Part shown: piece after piece, positions 22,478 through 32,427 of the stretch
Numbering within the stretch: the first letter of the stretch is position 1
How the letters are laid out: every line of letters begins with the position of its first letter
Assembly (NCBI RefSeq): GCF_000531125.1
Contig: NZ_CBTK010000124.1
Span: forward strand, 1 to 39,490
Source: Candidatus Contendobacter odensis Run_B_J11
Lineage (GTDB): Bacteria; Pseudomonadota; Gammaproteobacteria; Competibacterales; Competibacteraceae
DNA: 39,490 nucleotides
Direction of reading: 5' to 3'
Program-made: the position numbers and the translations under genes
The notes under the pieces: model-generated
Seen by the model: only the letters and a program-made list of their open reading frames with translations
The model's database searches: none
Told to the model about the DNA's origin: nothing

Positions 22478-23569
22478 TCAGTTGTTTTGAATCACGATGC
22501 TGGGGAATTTGTGGCTGTAGTTCTTCGCTTGCAGCGACAGGCGGGCACTGGCGTGGCGGGCGATGTCCCGATACAGCCCGGCGATGCGGCTGTCCGGTTC
22601 TGCCGCCACCGTCGGTTGGCCGTTGTCGGTTTCCTCGCGGATGCGAATGTCCAGCGGCAGCGAACCAAGGAACGGTACGTTGTATTGCGCGGCCATGCGC
22701 TGACCGCCGCCCGCGCCAAAAATGTATTCTTCATGGCCGCAGTTGGAGCAGATGTGAATGCTCATGTTTTCGACAATACCCAGCACCGACACCTCAACCT
22801 TTTCAAACATCTTCAAGCCTTTGCGAGCGTCCAGCAGCGCGATGTCCTGCGGGGTGGTGACAATGATCGCGCCACTCACCGGCACTTTCTGCGATAAAGT
22901 CAGTTGGGTATCGCCGGTGCCGGGCGGCAGGTCAATAATCAGATAATCAAGGTTGTCCCAGCGGGTATCGCGCAACAATTGCTCCAGCGCCTGGGTCACC
23001 ATCGGCCCGCGCCAGACCATCGGCGTTTCTTCTTCGATGAGATAGCCGATGGACATGGATTGAATGCCGTGACTGATCACTGGCAACAACGATTTGCCGT
23101 CCGGCGATTCCGGGCGCTCGTTCGATCCCAGCATCCGGGGCTGGCTGGGGCCGTAAATGTCAGCATCCAATAGCCCGACTCGTGCGCCTTCGACGCTCAG
23201 CGCCAGCGCCAGATTGACCGCGGTGGTGGATTTGCCCACCCCGCCTTTGCCGGACGCCACCGCGATGATGTTCTTGACTCCCGGCAGTGGCTTCAGACCT
23301 TTCTGCACTTCGTGGGAGATGATCTTGCTCTCCACCCGGACAGTGATTTCAGCGCCGCCCGGCAACGTCGCCAGACATTCATGCAACGCCGCAATCAGCG
23401 CATCCCGATAACCCGCTGCGGGAAAGCCCAATTCCACATCCACCTCGATCCGGCCTTCCTCAGTTCGGATCTGCTTGATGCAGTTGGCGACCACCAGATC
23501 CTGGCCGAGATAAGGGTCCACATAGCCCTTGAGGGCGGTTTCCACATCGGTACGCGAAACGGCTGTCAT
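22478..23569 (-). CDS. mrp: Mrp/ApbC-type iron-sulfur cluster carrier ATPase
   Basis: The 363-residue P-loop protein binds and delivers Fe-S clusters. It has an N-terminal MIP18-like domain (about residues 8-85), then a deviant Walker [10 protein letters not shown] at 107-115, [27 protein letters not shown] (Walker B) and the cluster-binding CxxC, Cys274 and Cys277, in [14 protein letters not shown]. It is upstream of dcd and divergent from metG, a pairing also seen in enterobacteria (mrp next to metG). Start ATG at 23569. Confidence 0.93.
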   Translation of the reverse strand: MTAVSRTDVETALKGYVDPYLGQDLVVANCIKQIRTEEGRIEVDVELGFPAAGYRDALIAALHECLATLPGGAEITVRVESKIISHEVQKGLKPLPGVKNIIAVASGKGGVGKSTTAVNLALALSVEGARVGLLDADIYGPSQPRMLGSNERPESPDGKSLLPVISHGIQSMSIGYLIEEETPMVWRGPMVTQALEQLLRDTRWDNLDYLIIDLPPGTGDTQLTLSQKVPVSGAIIVTTPQDIALLDARKGLKMFEKVEVSVLGIVENMSIHICSNCGHEEYIFGAGGGQRMAAQYNVPFLGSLPLDIRIREETDNGQPTVAAEPDSRIAGLYRDIARHASARLSLQAKNYSHKFPSIVIQNN

Positions 23570-23645
23570 CGGTTATTCCTCATTGAATTGCACACAGTAG
23601 GCGTTCAGAAAAACCGTTCGCGGATTGCACCGCCCGGGTTATCAC

Positions 23646-23945
23646 TCAATACTCGGCCAGACATTTTTGCCTCGCCGCATCCAGTTTTATACTGGAATTG
23701 GACTTCATGGCCGCGATCACGCACTGCCAATAGGACGGTTGATAGTAGTTCAGCAACCGGCAACTGACCAGATTCAGTGCTTCCGGCGCTTCGCCGCGCT
23801 GCTTCGCCAGTGACACCGCCTGTTCGCAAAAATTCTCGCTCCAGATTTCCTCCGCCAGTGAACTCTCATTACCGCTGGCCGAATTTGCCACCAGCAGTAT
23901 TCCGGCAATGACTATACTTTTCTTATACAACTGATTGATTTTCAT
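23646..23945 (-). CDS. Small secreted protein with four cysteines, unknown function
   Basis: This 99-residue protein has a signal peptide (Lys-rich start, hydrophobic VIAGILLVANSASG, likely cleavage around residue 25) and a mature region of ~75 residues with four Cys (in NFCEQ, VSCRL, WQCVI and QKCLA), which could form two disulfides in the periplasm. The spacing C-x21-C-x13-C-x19-C recalls small helical Cys proteins, but I do not recognise a family. It lies between mrp (76 bp away) and the divergent metG. The gene is more AT-rich than its neighbours. The signal peptide and conserved-looking Cys pattern support a real gene. Confidence 0.6.
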   Translation of the reverse strand: MKINQLYKKSIVIAGILLVANSASGNESSLAEEIWSENFCEQAVSLAKQRGEAPEALNLVSCRLLNYYQPSYWQCVIAAMKSNSSIKLDAARQKCLAEY

Positions 23946-24056
23946 TGGTTATCTCCATTGTGGATTCCTCAACCGTACTGACCAGCGGGTGACAGCGGCG
24001 CGGCAATGCTGCTAACTTAGCGGCCTTTCCGACCGACTGTGATTGCCCGTACCGCT

Positions 24057-26078
24057 ATGAGCCAACCCACCCGCCGCATCCTCGTCACCAGCGCCCTGCC
24101 CTATGCCAACGGCCCGATCCACATCGGCCATCTCGTTGAATATATTCAGACCGACATCTGGGTCCGCTTTCAGAAAATGCGCGGCCATGAATGCCACTAT
24201 CTTTGCGCCGACGACGCGCACGGCACCCCGATCATGTTGCGTGCCGAGCAGGATGGCGTCAGCCCGGAACAGCTCATCGAACAGGTTTGGCAGGAGCATC
24301 GCGCTGATTTCACCGATTTCCTGGTTGAGTTTGACAACTATTATTCCACCCATTCCCCGGAAAACCGCCATTACGCCGAACTGATTTACCGCCGGCTGAA
24401 CGAAAGCGGCCACATCAGCCAGCGGGTCATCACCCAGGCCTATGACCCGGAAAAGCTGATGTTCCTGCCGGATCGCTTTATCAAGGGCGAATGTCCACGC
24501 TGCGGTGCAGCCGATCAGTACGGCGACAGTTGCGAAGTCTGCGGCGCGACTTATTCGCCCACCGATCTGAAAAATCCCCGCTCGGTGGTGTCCGGCGCTA
24601 CCCCGATTCTCAAAGAATCGCTGCATTTCTTCTTCAAGCTGGGTGATTTCGAGGCCATGCTGGCGACCTGGATCGCCAGCGGCTCGATTCAGACTCAAAT
24701 GGCGAATAAGCTCAACGAATGGTTTACCGCCGGCTTGCAGGAATGGGATATTTCCCGCGATGCACCCTATTGGGGCTTTGAAATCCCTGATGCGCCCGGC
24801 AAGTATTTTTACGTTTGGCTGGATGCACCGATTGGCTATATGGCCAGTTTCCAGAACTACTGCGACCGCACCGGACTGAACTTTGACGACTTCTGGAATC
24901 CCGATAGCAGCGCTGAAGTAGTTCACTTCATCGGCAAGGACATCGCCTATTTCCATATTTTATTCTGGCCGGCGATGTTGACCGGGGCTGATTTCCGCAA
25001 ACCGACTGCGGTGCATTGCCACGGTTTCCTGACCGTAGACGGCCAGAAAATGTCGAAATCTCGCGGCACCTTCATCAAGGCCCGCACCTATCTCAACCAT
25101 CTGCGCCCGGAATACCTGCGCTACTACTTCGCCAGCAAACTGAGCGATGGCATTGACGATCTCGACTTGAACTTTGACGACTTTCTACAACGGGTTAATA
25201 GCGACTTGGTAGGCAAAGTGGTCAATATCGCCAGTCGCTGCGCCAGTTTCATTACCCGCCGCTTCAATGGTCAACTGGCCGACAGCGTGGCGGAACCGGT
25301 GCTTTATGCCGAATTCGTGGTCGCCAGCGACTCCATTGCCCAAGCCTACGAGCAGCGCGAATTCGGGCGGGCAATGCGCGAGATCATGGCGTTGGCCGAC
25401 CGCGCCAATCAGTACATTGATGAGAAAAAGCCGTGGGCGCTGGCGAAACAAACCGGCGCTGTGACCGAGGTACAGGCCGTATGCAGCATGGGACTCAATC
25501 TGTTCCGGTTACTGGCGCTTTACCTGAAACCGGTATTGCCCGGCGTCGCCGCTGAAGTTGAACAGTTTCTGCAAATTCCGCCGCTGTGCTGGGATGATAT
25601 TGCTAAACCGATGCGCAACCATGTCATCGCCGAATTCAAGCCGCTGATGCAGCGGGTGGAAATGGCGCAGATCGCCGCAGTCGTTGAGGATTCCAAGGAA
25701 CAGTCATCTGCCAGTGAAGAAGCCGTCGGACCCTTGGCCGATGATCCGATTAGCCCAACCATTACGATTGAAGATTTCGCCAAGGTGGATTTGCGGATAG
25801 CCCGCATCGTCAAAGCGGAAGCGGTAGCGGGCGCTGACAAACTGGTGCGATTGGAGCTGGATCTCGGCGGCGAAACCCGCCAGGTGTTCGCTGGGATCAA
25901 ATCAGCCTATGCCCCGGAGGATTTACCAGGTCGGCTGACCGTGATGGTCGCTAATCTCGCCCCGCGCAAGATGCGCTTCGGTGTTTCCGAGGGGATGGTC
26001 CTGGCGGCTGGCGGCGGGGGCGGGATTTATCTACTCAGCCCGGATAGCGGCGCAGAACCGGGAATGCGAGTGAAATGA
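24057..26078 (+). CDS. metG: Methionyl-tRNA synthetase
   Basis: MetG charges tRNA-Met and is a class I synthetase. The 673-residue product includes HIGH at 22-25 ([12 protein letters not shown]), the knuckle [19 protein letters not shown] that binds zinc, KMSKS at 331-335 ([11 protein letters not shown]), and an anticodon-binding helical domain. A C-terminal EMAP/Trbp111-like tRNA-binding domain (about 575-673: [32 protein letters not shown]) completes the long form found in E. coli. The frame extends to a GTG at 24039, but the ATG at 24057 matches the family start. It runs towards prsR with only 24 bp between the stops; no terminator hairpin was seen there. Confidence 0.95.
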   Translation: MSQPTRRILVTSALPYANGPIHIGHLVEYIQTDIWVRFQKMRGHECHYLCADDAHGTPIMLRAEQDGVSPEQLIEQVWQEHRADFTDFLVEFDNYYSTHSPENRHYAELIYRRLNESGHISQRVITQAYDPEKLMFLPDRFIKGECPRCGAADQYGDSCEVCGATYSPTDLKNPRSVVSGATPILKESLHFFFKLGDFEAMLATWIASGSIQTQMANKLNEWFTAGLQEWDISRDAPYWGFEIPDAPGKYFYVWLDAPIGYMASFQNYCDRTGLNFDDFWNPDSSAEVVHFIGKDIAYFHILFWPAMLTGADFRKPTAVHCHGFLTVDGQKMSKSRGTFIKARTYLNHLRPEYLRYYFASKLSDGIDDLDLNFDDFLQRVNSDLVGKVVNIASRCASFITRRFNGQLADSVAEPVLYAEFVVASDSIAQAYEQREFGRAMREIMALADRANQYIDEKKPWALAKQTGAVTEVQAVCSMGLNLFRLLALYLKPVLPGVAAEVEQFLQIPPLCWDDIAKPMRNHVIAEFKPLMQRVEMAQIAAVVEDSKEQSSASEEAVGPLADDPISPTITIEDFAKVDLRIARIVKAEAVAGADKLVRLELDLGGETRQVFAGIKSAYAPEDLPGRLTVMVANLAPRKMRFGVSEGMVLAAGGGGGIYLLSPDSGAEPGMRVK

Positions 26079-26102
26079 GCGAAGAGATGTGGCCGACGCG
26101 CT

Positions 26103-27458
26103 TCAAGCCTTCAGGCCATACCTGTTGAGCAGGGCGTACATGGTCGGTCGGCTGATGCCCAGCAGATCAGCGGTTTGGGAAACATTGCCGTCGGCGTAGT
26201 TTAGCGCCTCCTGAATGGCCCGCCGTTCCGCCCGCTCCCGAGCCTGGCGTAGATTGAGCGGCGTCACTGACATCTCATTGGCTTCCAACTCCAGGTCCTG
26301 GGCGCTCACCAGATCAGACTCACACATGATCACCGCCCGCTTGAGCCGATTTTCCAGTTCCCGGACATTGCCGGGCCACGGATACAGCTTCAGTGCATTC
26401 AGCGCGTCCGGACTGAGATTTAGCTGCGACCGTTTTAACTGCCGACTATAGCGATTCAGCAACATACGGGCGATCAGCGGCACGTCGCCCTCCCGGTCGC
26501 GCAGCGGTGGAATCTGGATGGTGACTTCGCTGATCCGGTAGTAGAGATCCTGCCGGAACGCCCCATCAATGATCAATGCCGGCAAATCGCGATGGGTAGC
26601 GCAGATCACCCGCACGTCCACCGGGATGGTCTCGCGCCCACCGACCCGCTCGATCACCCGCTCCTGAAGAAATCGCAGCAGCTTGGCCTGCAACGCCAAC
26701 GGCATGTCGCCTACCTCGTCCAGCATCAGCGTACCGCCGTTGGCGTATTCGATCTTGCCGCGCATCTGCTTGACCGCACCGGTAAAAGCGCCTTTCTCGT
26801 GCCCAAACAGTTCGCTCTCTAGTAAAGCATCGGGAATCGCGGCGCAGTTGATGGCGACAAAAGTCTCCTTGTCCCGCCCGCTTAACTCATGCAGCGCTTG
26901 CGCCAGCAATTCCTTGCCGGTACCGCTCTCGCCCAACAGCAGCACGTTCGCCCTGGTCGGCGCGATCTTCTCCACGCTCCGACAAATCCGCAGCATCGCC
27001 GGACTGGCGGCGATCACGCCTCGCAATGGCATGATCGCCTGTTGCGCCAGCAATTCCCGATTCTCCCGTTCGAGCGCGTACAGGTTATAGGCGCGATCTA
27101 CCAGCAGCCGCAGCACGTCGGCGTCCACCGGCTTCTGATAAAAATCGTAGGCGCCCATCGCAACCGCTTGCAGGGCGTTTTTACGCTCGTCGTTACCGGT
27201 GACCACGATAACCTTGGTATCGGGTTCCAGCGCCTTCATCTGCTCCAGCGCTTTCAACCCTTCCGAAGCATTGGCCGGGTCCGGTGGCAAGCCTAGATCC
27301 AGCAACACAATCGGCGGTGAATGCCGTTGCAACAGGTTCAGCGCTGACTCGCGATCCGCAGCCGTCAGCGTTTCGTAACCGTCGAAACACCAGCACAACT
27401 GATTGCGCAGACCGGGATCGTCCTCAACAATCAGGAGCTTTCTACTGCATGGTTCCAT
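26103..27458 (-). CDS. prsR: PrsR, sigma-54-dependent PEP-CTERM system response regulator
   Basis: The 451-residue NtrC-type activator has a receiver domain (1-125, phospho-acceptor Asp54 in VLLDLGLP), a sigma-54 AAA+ domain (about 147-375; Walker A GESGTGKE at 176-183; GAFTGA at 223-228, intact for sigma-54 contact; GGTLMLDEVGDMP as Walker B) and a C-terminal Fis-type HTH (NVSQTADLLGISRPTMYALL). The start has GGAGG 7 bases upstream and lies inside the end of prsK (28 bp overlap). In exosortase A organisms this regulator partners PrsK and activates PEP-CTERM protein and polysaccharide genes from sigma-54 promoters. Identity as PrsR rests on the pairing and the adjacent sugar transferase. Confidence 0.9.
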   Translation of the reverse strand: MEPCSRKLLIVEDDPGLRNQLCWCFDGYETLTAADRESALNLLQRHSPPIVLLDLGLPPDPANASEGLKALEQMKALEPDTKVIVVTGNDERKNALQAVAMGAYDFYQKPVDADVLRLLVDRAYNLYALERENRELLAQQAIMPLRGVIAASPAMLRICRSVEKIAPTRANVLLLGESGTGKELLAQALHELSGRDKETFVAINCAAIPDALLESELFGHEKGAFTGAVKQMRGKIEYANGGTLMLDEVGDMPLALQAKLLRFLQERVIERVGGRETIPVDVRVICATHRDLPALIIDGAFRQDLYYRISEVTIQIPPLRDREGDVPLIARMLLNRYSRQLKRSQLNLSPDALNALKLYPWPGNVRELENRLKRAVIMCESDLVSAQDLELEANEMSVTPLNLRQARERAERRAIQEALNYADGNVSQTADLLGISRPTMYALLNRYGLKA

Positions 27459-29566
27459 TCATTTGCCTCCGATCCATCATCTGCCGTGCCCGGATTTTCC
27501 AACCATGGCAGGCGTAAGAAGAAGGTGGAACCCTGTCCCGGCTGGCTGACGACCGTCAGCGAGCCGCCCGCCGCTTGGGCAAATTCACGGCTTTCATACA
27601 CCCCGATGCCCATGCCGGCGTTGCCCTTGGTGGTGGTGAACGGTTTGAACAGCCGCTCACGGATAAACTTTGCGTCCATCCCGCAGCCGTTGTCGCGGAT
27701 CGCCGCCACCGCCATTTGATTCTCGGAATACACAGAGACTTCAATCACGCCCTCGGCGTGAGTCGCTTCCTGGGCATTCTGGATCAGATGCTCCAGCACC
27801 GCGATCAGGCGTTCCTGATCAACCCGTACCCACGGCTCGTCGTCTGGCGCGATATGCGGGGTCGGGGTAGGACGCCGGGCAGCGCGGGCGGCAATCGCCT
27901 GGCACACCGCTGCCGCCAACGCCACCGGTTGCACCGATCCACCGATCCGGGTTTCCTTGCGCAACTGCGCCAGCAACCGGTTCATCTTTTCGGTGGCATT
28001 GGCAACCGTGCTGAAGGCATCCTCAACGAAGACCGGATTGGCCTTGTGGCGAGCGGCGTTGGACACCACCAGCGCCAGTTGCGCAGCAATATTTTTGAGA
28101 TCATGGACCACATAAGCGGACAGTCGGTGAAAGGCCTCGAACTGGCGGGACTCCCACAGCGCCTCAGTGGTTTCCAGTAGTGCGACGTAACTGGCCACCT
28201 GGCGACCGGCGGTCTTGAGCAGATCGCGATCTTCCCAATTGAGTTGTTGTTGGGCGCGGGACTCGGCCAGCACCAGAAACCCTTTCAGTTCTTCGCCGTG
28301 CAGCAGCGGTATCACCAACCAGGCCCGGTGTAGTTCCCGCAACCATTCGGGCAATACCAGATCGCCATACAGTTCAGGATCCTGTTCACACTGATCCAGT
28401 TCGATGACCCATTGCTGCTCCTCCATAAAACTAATCAGTGGCGAATCACCCGGTTCCGAGCGAACACTGGGTTCATTCAGGTTCCAGGTGGCTGCCAAGC
28501 TAAAATCACCAGGCTCCCGCCGGGTCCAGAGCAGCCCCCCGTTACTGTGGACAATCTCGGCAGCGGCACGAATGGCGCGCTCGCGCAACGGCTCGTTCGG
28601 CTCACCGGATGACAGGGTATGGGTAAAACTCAACCACTCTTCGCGATAATCGTATTTGTAATTGAAAAAGTGCTTGCTGAGTATCACCCGCGCCTTGGCG
28701 CGAAGTTGTCCGGAAAACAGCAGCACAAACAGCAGTACCCCGGCGCCAGCCACAAACGCCAGTTGCAGGGTTGTACCCCAGTTGCCACCGTAGGCACGGA
28801 TGTAATAGCCCATTCCCGCCATCGCCAGCAGATAAATTCCGGCGCCAAAAATGGCCGCCGAGTGCAACACCATCCGGCGGGAGACAAACACGTCCAGCGA
28901 CCATTCTGGATTCCGGGACGCGGCTACGGCAATCAGCGGCACTGCCATCGCGCTGACCAGGCCGCGCGCTTCCCAAACTGCCGGGTCGAGCCGCTTGAAG
29001 AGCAGGGCATCGGCGTATAGAAAGAAGTCATAGGCGAAAATCAGGCCCAGTCCCAGATAGAGGAACTTGGTCGCCCAGCGCCGGTGCGGTCGGGTATTAC
29101 GGAACAGTTGCTCGATCAGCGCCAAACCGCCAATCGCCAAGCCGATATGTCCCAAGGTGGCAGCGTCCGCCGGCGGATCAAACGGAAGGCTCAATCGCGT
29201 GGACTGCTCAACGCCGACCAGCAGCACTCCGTAACCGACCAGTGCCGGCCAGACCCAGCGCAGCCAGCGACCGCTCCCGCTGTCCCGCAGCGACGGTTCA
29301 AGCAACTGCACCAAAAACACCAGCCACATCACGCCACGGCTGACTTCCAGCAGTTGATACCACCAGTCGGGGCCACTGGCCCCAGCGCTGGCGTAATGAG
29401 CGGCTCGCAGCGCCCACAGCATGCTGATCATCACCGCAGTCACGATCAGTCCACCCTGCAAGCGCCCACGCCAACTGGTCAATAGCAGCAGGAACAGAAG
29501 TAGCCAGCAGACCGCCGCTACTCCATAACTAAAAACACCGAGATTGCTGATGGACGCTTCCATCAT
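27431..29566 (-). CDS. prsK: PrsK, PEP-CTERM system membrane histidine kinase
   Basis: The 711-residue sensor kinase has an N-terminal membrane domain with about eight hydrophobic segments (residues ~10-290), a GAF-like domain (about 310-460, including VIPLLHGEELKGFLVLAES), a dimerisation/phospho-acceptor helix with His488 in SAYVVHDLKNIAAQL and a HATPase domain (DNGCGMDAKFIRERLFKPFT, GMGIGVYESREFAQAAGG). This architecture is that of PrsK of exosortase A loci. The stop overlaps prsR, and its start follows the sugar transferase stop by 1 bp, so the three form one operon. What the membrane domain senses is unknown. Confidence 0.9.
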   Translation of the reverse strand: MMEASISNLGVFSYGVAAVCWLLLFLLLLTSWRGRLQGGLIVTAVMISMLWALRAAHYASAGASGPDWWYQLLEVSRGVMWLVFLVQLLEPSLRDSGSGRWLRWVWPALVGYGVLLVGVEQSTRLSLPFDPPADAATLGHIGLAIGGLALIEQLFRNTRPHRRWATKFLYLGLGLIFAYDFFLYADALLFKRLDPAVWEARGLVSAMAVPLIAVAASRNPEWSLDVFVSRRMVLHSAAIFGAGIYLLAMAGMGYYIRAYGGNWGTTLQLAFVAGAGVLLFVLLFSGQLRAKARVILSKHFFNYKYDYREEWLSFTHTLSSGEPNEPLRERAIRAAAEIVHSNGGLLWTRREPGDFSLAATWNLNEPSVRSEPGDSPLISFMEEQQWVIELDQCEQDPELYGDLVLPEWLRELHRAWLVIPLLHGEELKGFLVLAESRAQQQLNWEDRDLLKTAGRQVASYVALLETTEALWESRQFEAFHRLSAYVVHDLKNIAAQLALVVSNAARHKANPVFVEDAFSTVANATEKMNRLLAQLRKETRIGGSVQPVALAAAVCQAIAARAARRPTPTPHIAPDDEPWVRVDQERLIAVLEHLIQNAQEATHAEGVIEVSVYSENQMAVAAIRDNGCGMDAKFIRERLFKPFTTTKGNAGMGIGVYESREFAQAAGGSLTVVSQPGQGSTFFLRLPWLENPGTADDGSEANEWNHAVESS

Positions 29567-29567
29567 G

Positions 29568-30974
29568 CTAGTGTGCCCCCTTGCCCCAGAGAACGGTATG
29601 CACTGTCTGTAACAAAATTACTACATCAAAGAAGAAGCTGTAATTTTTGATGTAGTACAGGTCATACCGCAATTTCTCGCGGGCATCCTCTTCAGAAGCG
29701 CCGTAGGGGTAACAGATTTGCGCCCAGCCGGTGATCCCCGGCTTGACCATGTGGCGCATCGAGTAGAAGGGAATGTTCTTACCCAGATCAGCGACAAACT
29801 GCGGACGTTCAGGACGCGGGCCAACGAAGCTCATCTGGCCCCACAGCACATTGAACAACTGCGGCAACTCGTCAATGCGGGTTTCGCGCAATATCGCACC
29901 GACCCAGGTGATACGACTGTCGTTTTGCCCGGCCCAGACGGCCTTGCCATCCTTCTCGGCATCCACCCGCATGCTGCGGAACTTGATCACCTCAAAGCAT
30001 TGCTCTTTGCGGCCAACCCGGATTTGCCGATACAGGATCGGCCCGCGCCCGCCGGATTCGATCCAGACGGCCAAGGCGGCCAACAGCATGATCGGCCAAG
30101 CCAGCGCCAGTAAAATCAGGCTGGTGATCAGATCGAAAGATCGCTTGGCGAAACGCTTGAACAGCGCCGCGTGCAACCCATCAGCAAAGATGAAGTTGCT
30201 CGGACGCAAGGCGTCGAGTTCAATTTTTCCGCTTTCCCGCTCGAAGAAATTCAGGAAATTGCTGACCATTACACCCTGCATCTTGCACTCCAGAATCTCG
30301 TCAACAGGAAACCCCTTCCGGCGGTCATCCATCGCGGTCACAATTTCGTCAATGCGCAGCTTTTCGGTCAGGTCATACAAAGTGCCGGTGACCTGAATCG
30401 CCCGCGCTTCCGACACCTGCCGCGCTTCATCCTCGTGAACCCGCACGTAACCCATGACCCGAAAACTCGTGGCTGCAGTAGCGGGATGTTCCTGCAACTC
30501 CTCAATCTGGGCAGCGTGCTGACCTACACCCAACACCAGCACCCGACGTTTGAGCAGATCATGGTCGGTCGCCTGGAAAAATACGAAACGCAGCAGCAAC
30601 ACCCCCACGAAGGCAATAACGAACGTCAGGCTAAACTCGCCCCGGCCCAGGTAAAGATCGGGAAACAGATAGTAAATGCTTGTCATCACGAACAGGCCCA
30701 GCAGAAAGCTGATGCTCACCCGTAGCAGCATATCGCCCTTACCGCGCCAGAAATGACGCTCGTACAGACCCAGCGCAACCATAATCGTGATCATGACCGC
30801 AGTGAAAAGCAGCGCATTGGGGACAACCTCGCCGAAATGTGGCCATGACCACTGATAGCTCTGTGCCATCCGCAGGGTTCGGCCAAAATAAATCGCCCAG
30901 AATAGATTGAGCGCTTCCGCAATGAGCAGCGTTAATAACGCTTGGGAAATGTAATGTCGGAACAGCCGGATCAT
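29568..30974 (-). CDS. PEP-CTERM/XrtA-system sugar transferase (TIGR03013-like)
   Basis: The 468-residue membrane-bound initiating glycosyl-phosphate transferase puts the first sugar on undecaprenyl phosphate. The N-terminal half has about five hydrophobic segments and a Rossmann-like CoA-binding-type domain (RRVLVLGVGQHAAQIEEL). The C-terminal catalytic domain (about 270-468) has KRSFDLITSLILLALAWPIM, GPILYRQIRVGRKEQCFEVIK, FRSMRVDAEKD, RETRIDELPQLFNVLWGQMS and FVGPRPERP. The combination and the adjacent PrsK/PrsR match the family tied to exosortase A loci. A GGAG-type binding site lies about 12 bases before the ATG. It is first in the operon. Confidence 0.88.
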   Translation of the reverse strand: MIRLFRHYISQALLTLLIAEALNLFWAIYFGRTLRMAQSYQWSWPHFGEVVPNALLFTAVMITIMVALGLYERHFWRGKGDMLLRVSISFLLGLFVMTSIYYLFPDLYLGRGEFSLTFVIAFVGVLLLRFVFFQATDHDLLKRRVLVLGVGQHAAQIEELQEHPATAATSFRVMGYVRVHEDEARQVSEARAIQVTGTLYDLTEKLRIDEIVTAMDDRRKGFPVDEILECKMQGVMVSNFLNFFERESGKIELDALRPSNFIFADGLHAALFKRFAKRSFDLITSLILLALAWPIMLLAALAVWIESGGRGPILYRQIRVGRKEQCFEVIKFRSMRVDAEKDGKAVWAGQNDSRITWVGAILRETRIDELPQLFNVLWGQMSFVGPRPERPQFVADLGKNIPFYSMRHMVKPGITGWAQICYPYGASEEDAREKLRYDLYYIKNYSFFFDVVILLQTVHTVLWGKGAH

Positions 30975-31149
30975 GGATTCGGGACCTCTCCTGATGGCTT
31001 ATAGATTTTGTGTTCAATCATTGTATTTTCATGTCCGGGCCTACGATAGCTGACCGCCATCCAGCGGAAAAAACGGATATGCCCTCTCCTGGTTTCTCTA
31101 AACTATACTAGCTGAATTCACCACTCTCACTATGAACGGAGCATGACCG
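30975..31149. promoter_or_regulatory. Divergent promoter region of the polysaccharide block
   Basis: These 175 bases lie between the divergent sugar transferase and UDP-sugar dehydrogenase genes. On the plus strand, TATACT around 31105 is a fair -10 candidate without a good -35. I looked for a sigma-54 -24/-12 pair (GG...GC) because PrsR is nearby and found none convincing. The plus-strand gene has an ACGGAGC ribosome binding site at about 31135-31141. Confidence 0.35.
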
Positions 31150-32427
31150 ATGCTTGATCTCGCCACCATCCGCCTCGGCATTGTCGGTCTTGGCTATGTG
31201 GGACTGCCGCTGGCGGTCGAATTCGGCAAAAAATTCCCTACTATCGGCCTGGATATCAACGCAACCCGCATCCGGCAACTGCAAGCAGGCACCGATAGCA
31301 CTCTGGAGGTCACGCCTGAGGAACTGCGGCAGGCCGAACATCTGCGCTATACCCACCATGTTGAGGATTTAGCGACTTGCAACGTGTATATCGTCACGGT
31401 GCCTACTCCGGTAGACGAGTATAAGCGCCCGGATTTCGGGCCGCTGATCGGCGCCAGCACCACCGTGGGCCGCGTGCTGGAACCGGGCGCCGTGGTGATC
31501 TACGAATCCACCGTCTATCCCGGCGCCACCGAGGAAGTCTGCGTACCGATCCTGGAGCGGGAATCGGGCCTGCGCTTCAATGTGGATTTTTTCGCCGGCT
31601 ACAGTCCGGAGCGCATTAACCCCGGCGACAAGGAACATCGGCTCACCACCATCCGCAAGGTGACTTCCGGCTCTACGCCCGCCGTAGCCGAGTTCGTGGA
31701 TGCACTGTATCGCTCCATCATCACCGCCGGCACGCACCGGGCCACCAGCATCCGGGTTGCAGAGGCGGCCAAGGTCATCGAGAACACCCAGCGCGATGTC
31801 AACATCGCCTTGGTCAATGAATTGGCTTTGCTGTTCAACCGGCTGGGTATCGACACCGAAGAAGTGCTGCTGGCTGCTGGCTCGAAGTGGAATTTTCTGC
31901 CGTTCCGACCGGGGCTGGTAGGCGGCCACTGCATTGGGGTAGATCCTTACTACCTGACCCACAAGGCGCAGCAGATCGGCTATCACCCGGAAATAATCCT
32001 GGCCGGACGGCGGATCAATGACGGTATGGGCGCTTATGTGGTGCAGCGAGTGGTCAAGCTGATGAACCAGCGCCGAATTGCGGTGATGGACGCCAAGGTG
32101 CTTATCCTGGGCTTGACCTTCAAGGAAAACTGCCCGGATTTGCGCAACACCCGGGTGGTGGACATCGTGCAGGAATTCTGCGACTACAACGCCCATGTTG
32201 AGGTGTACGACCCGTGGGTGGACGCCAGAGAAGCGCAGCATGAATACGGCATTGAGACGATCCCGGAACTGATACCGGGGCGTTATGACGCCATTATTCT
32301 GGCGGTGGCGCATCGACAGTTTCGGGAGATGGGCATTGCGCAGATTCGCGCTTTGGGTAAACCGGCGTCGGTACTGTTCGACGTGAAGTATCTGTTTCCG
32401 GCGGTGGAAGTGGATGGTCGGCTATGA
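31150..32427 (+). CDS. tviB: UDP-N-acetylhexosamine 6-dehydrogenase (TviB/WbpO type)
   Basis: The 425-residue NAD-dependent nucleotide sugar dehydrogenase oxidises C6 of UDP-GlcNAc or UDP-GalNAc to the uronic acid. It has an N-terminal Rossmann motif [54 protein letters not shown], the Vi-type [14 protein letters not shown], and the catalytic Cys261 in [17 protein letters not shown]. The C-terminal domain carries [28 protein letters not shown] and the overall pattern point to the TviB/WbpO group rather than plain UDP-glucose dehydrogenase. Its stop overlaps the epimerase start by 4 bp (ATGA). The product would feed the polysaccharide made by the adjacent system. Confidence 0.88.
   Translation: MLDLATIRLGIVGLGYVGLPLAVEFGKKFPTIGLDINATRIRQLQAGTDSTLEVTPEELRQAEHLRYTHHVEDLATCNVYIVTVPTPVDEYKRPDFGPLIGASTTVGRVLEPGAVVIYESTVYPGATEEVCVPILERESGLRFNVDFFAGYSPERINPGDKEHRLTTIRKVTSGSTPAVAEFVDALYRSIITAGTHRATSIRVAEAAKVIENTQRDVNIALVNELALLFNRLGIDTEEVLLAAGSKWNFLPFRPGLVGGHCIGVDPYYLTHKAQQIGYHPEIILAGRRINDGMGAYVVQRVVKLMNQRRIAVMDAKVLILGLTFKENCPDLRNTRVVDIVQEFCDYNAHVEVYDPWVDAREAQHEYGIETIPELIPGRYDAIILAVAHRQFREMGIAQIRALGKPASVLFDVKYLFPAVEVDGRL

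Noticed and set aside
30994-31012. TGGCTTATAGATTTTG as a sigma-54 promoter upstream of the UDP-sugar dehydrogenase
   Set aside because: The -24 element is partial and the invariant GC of the -12 element is missing.
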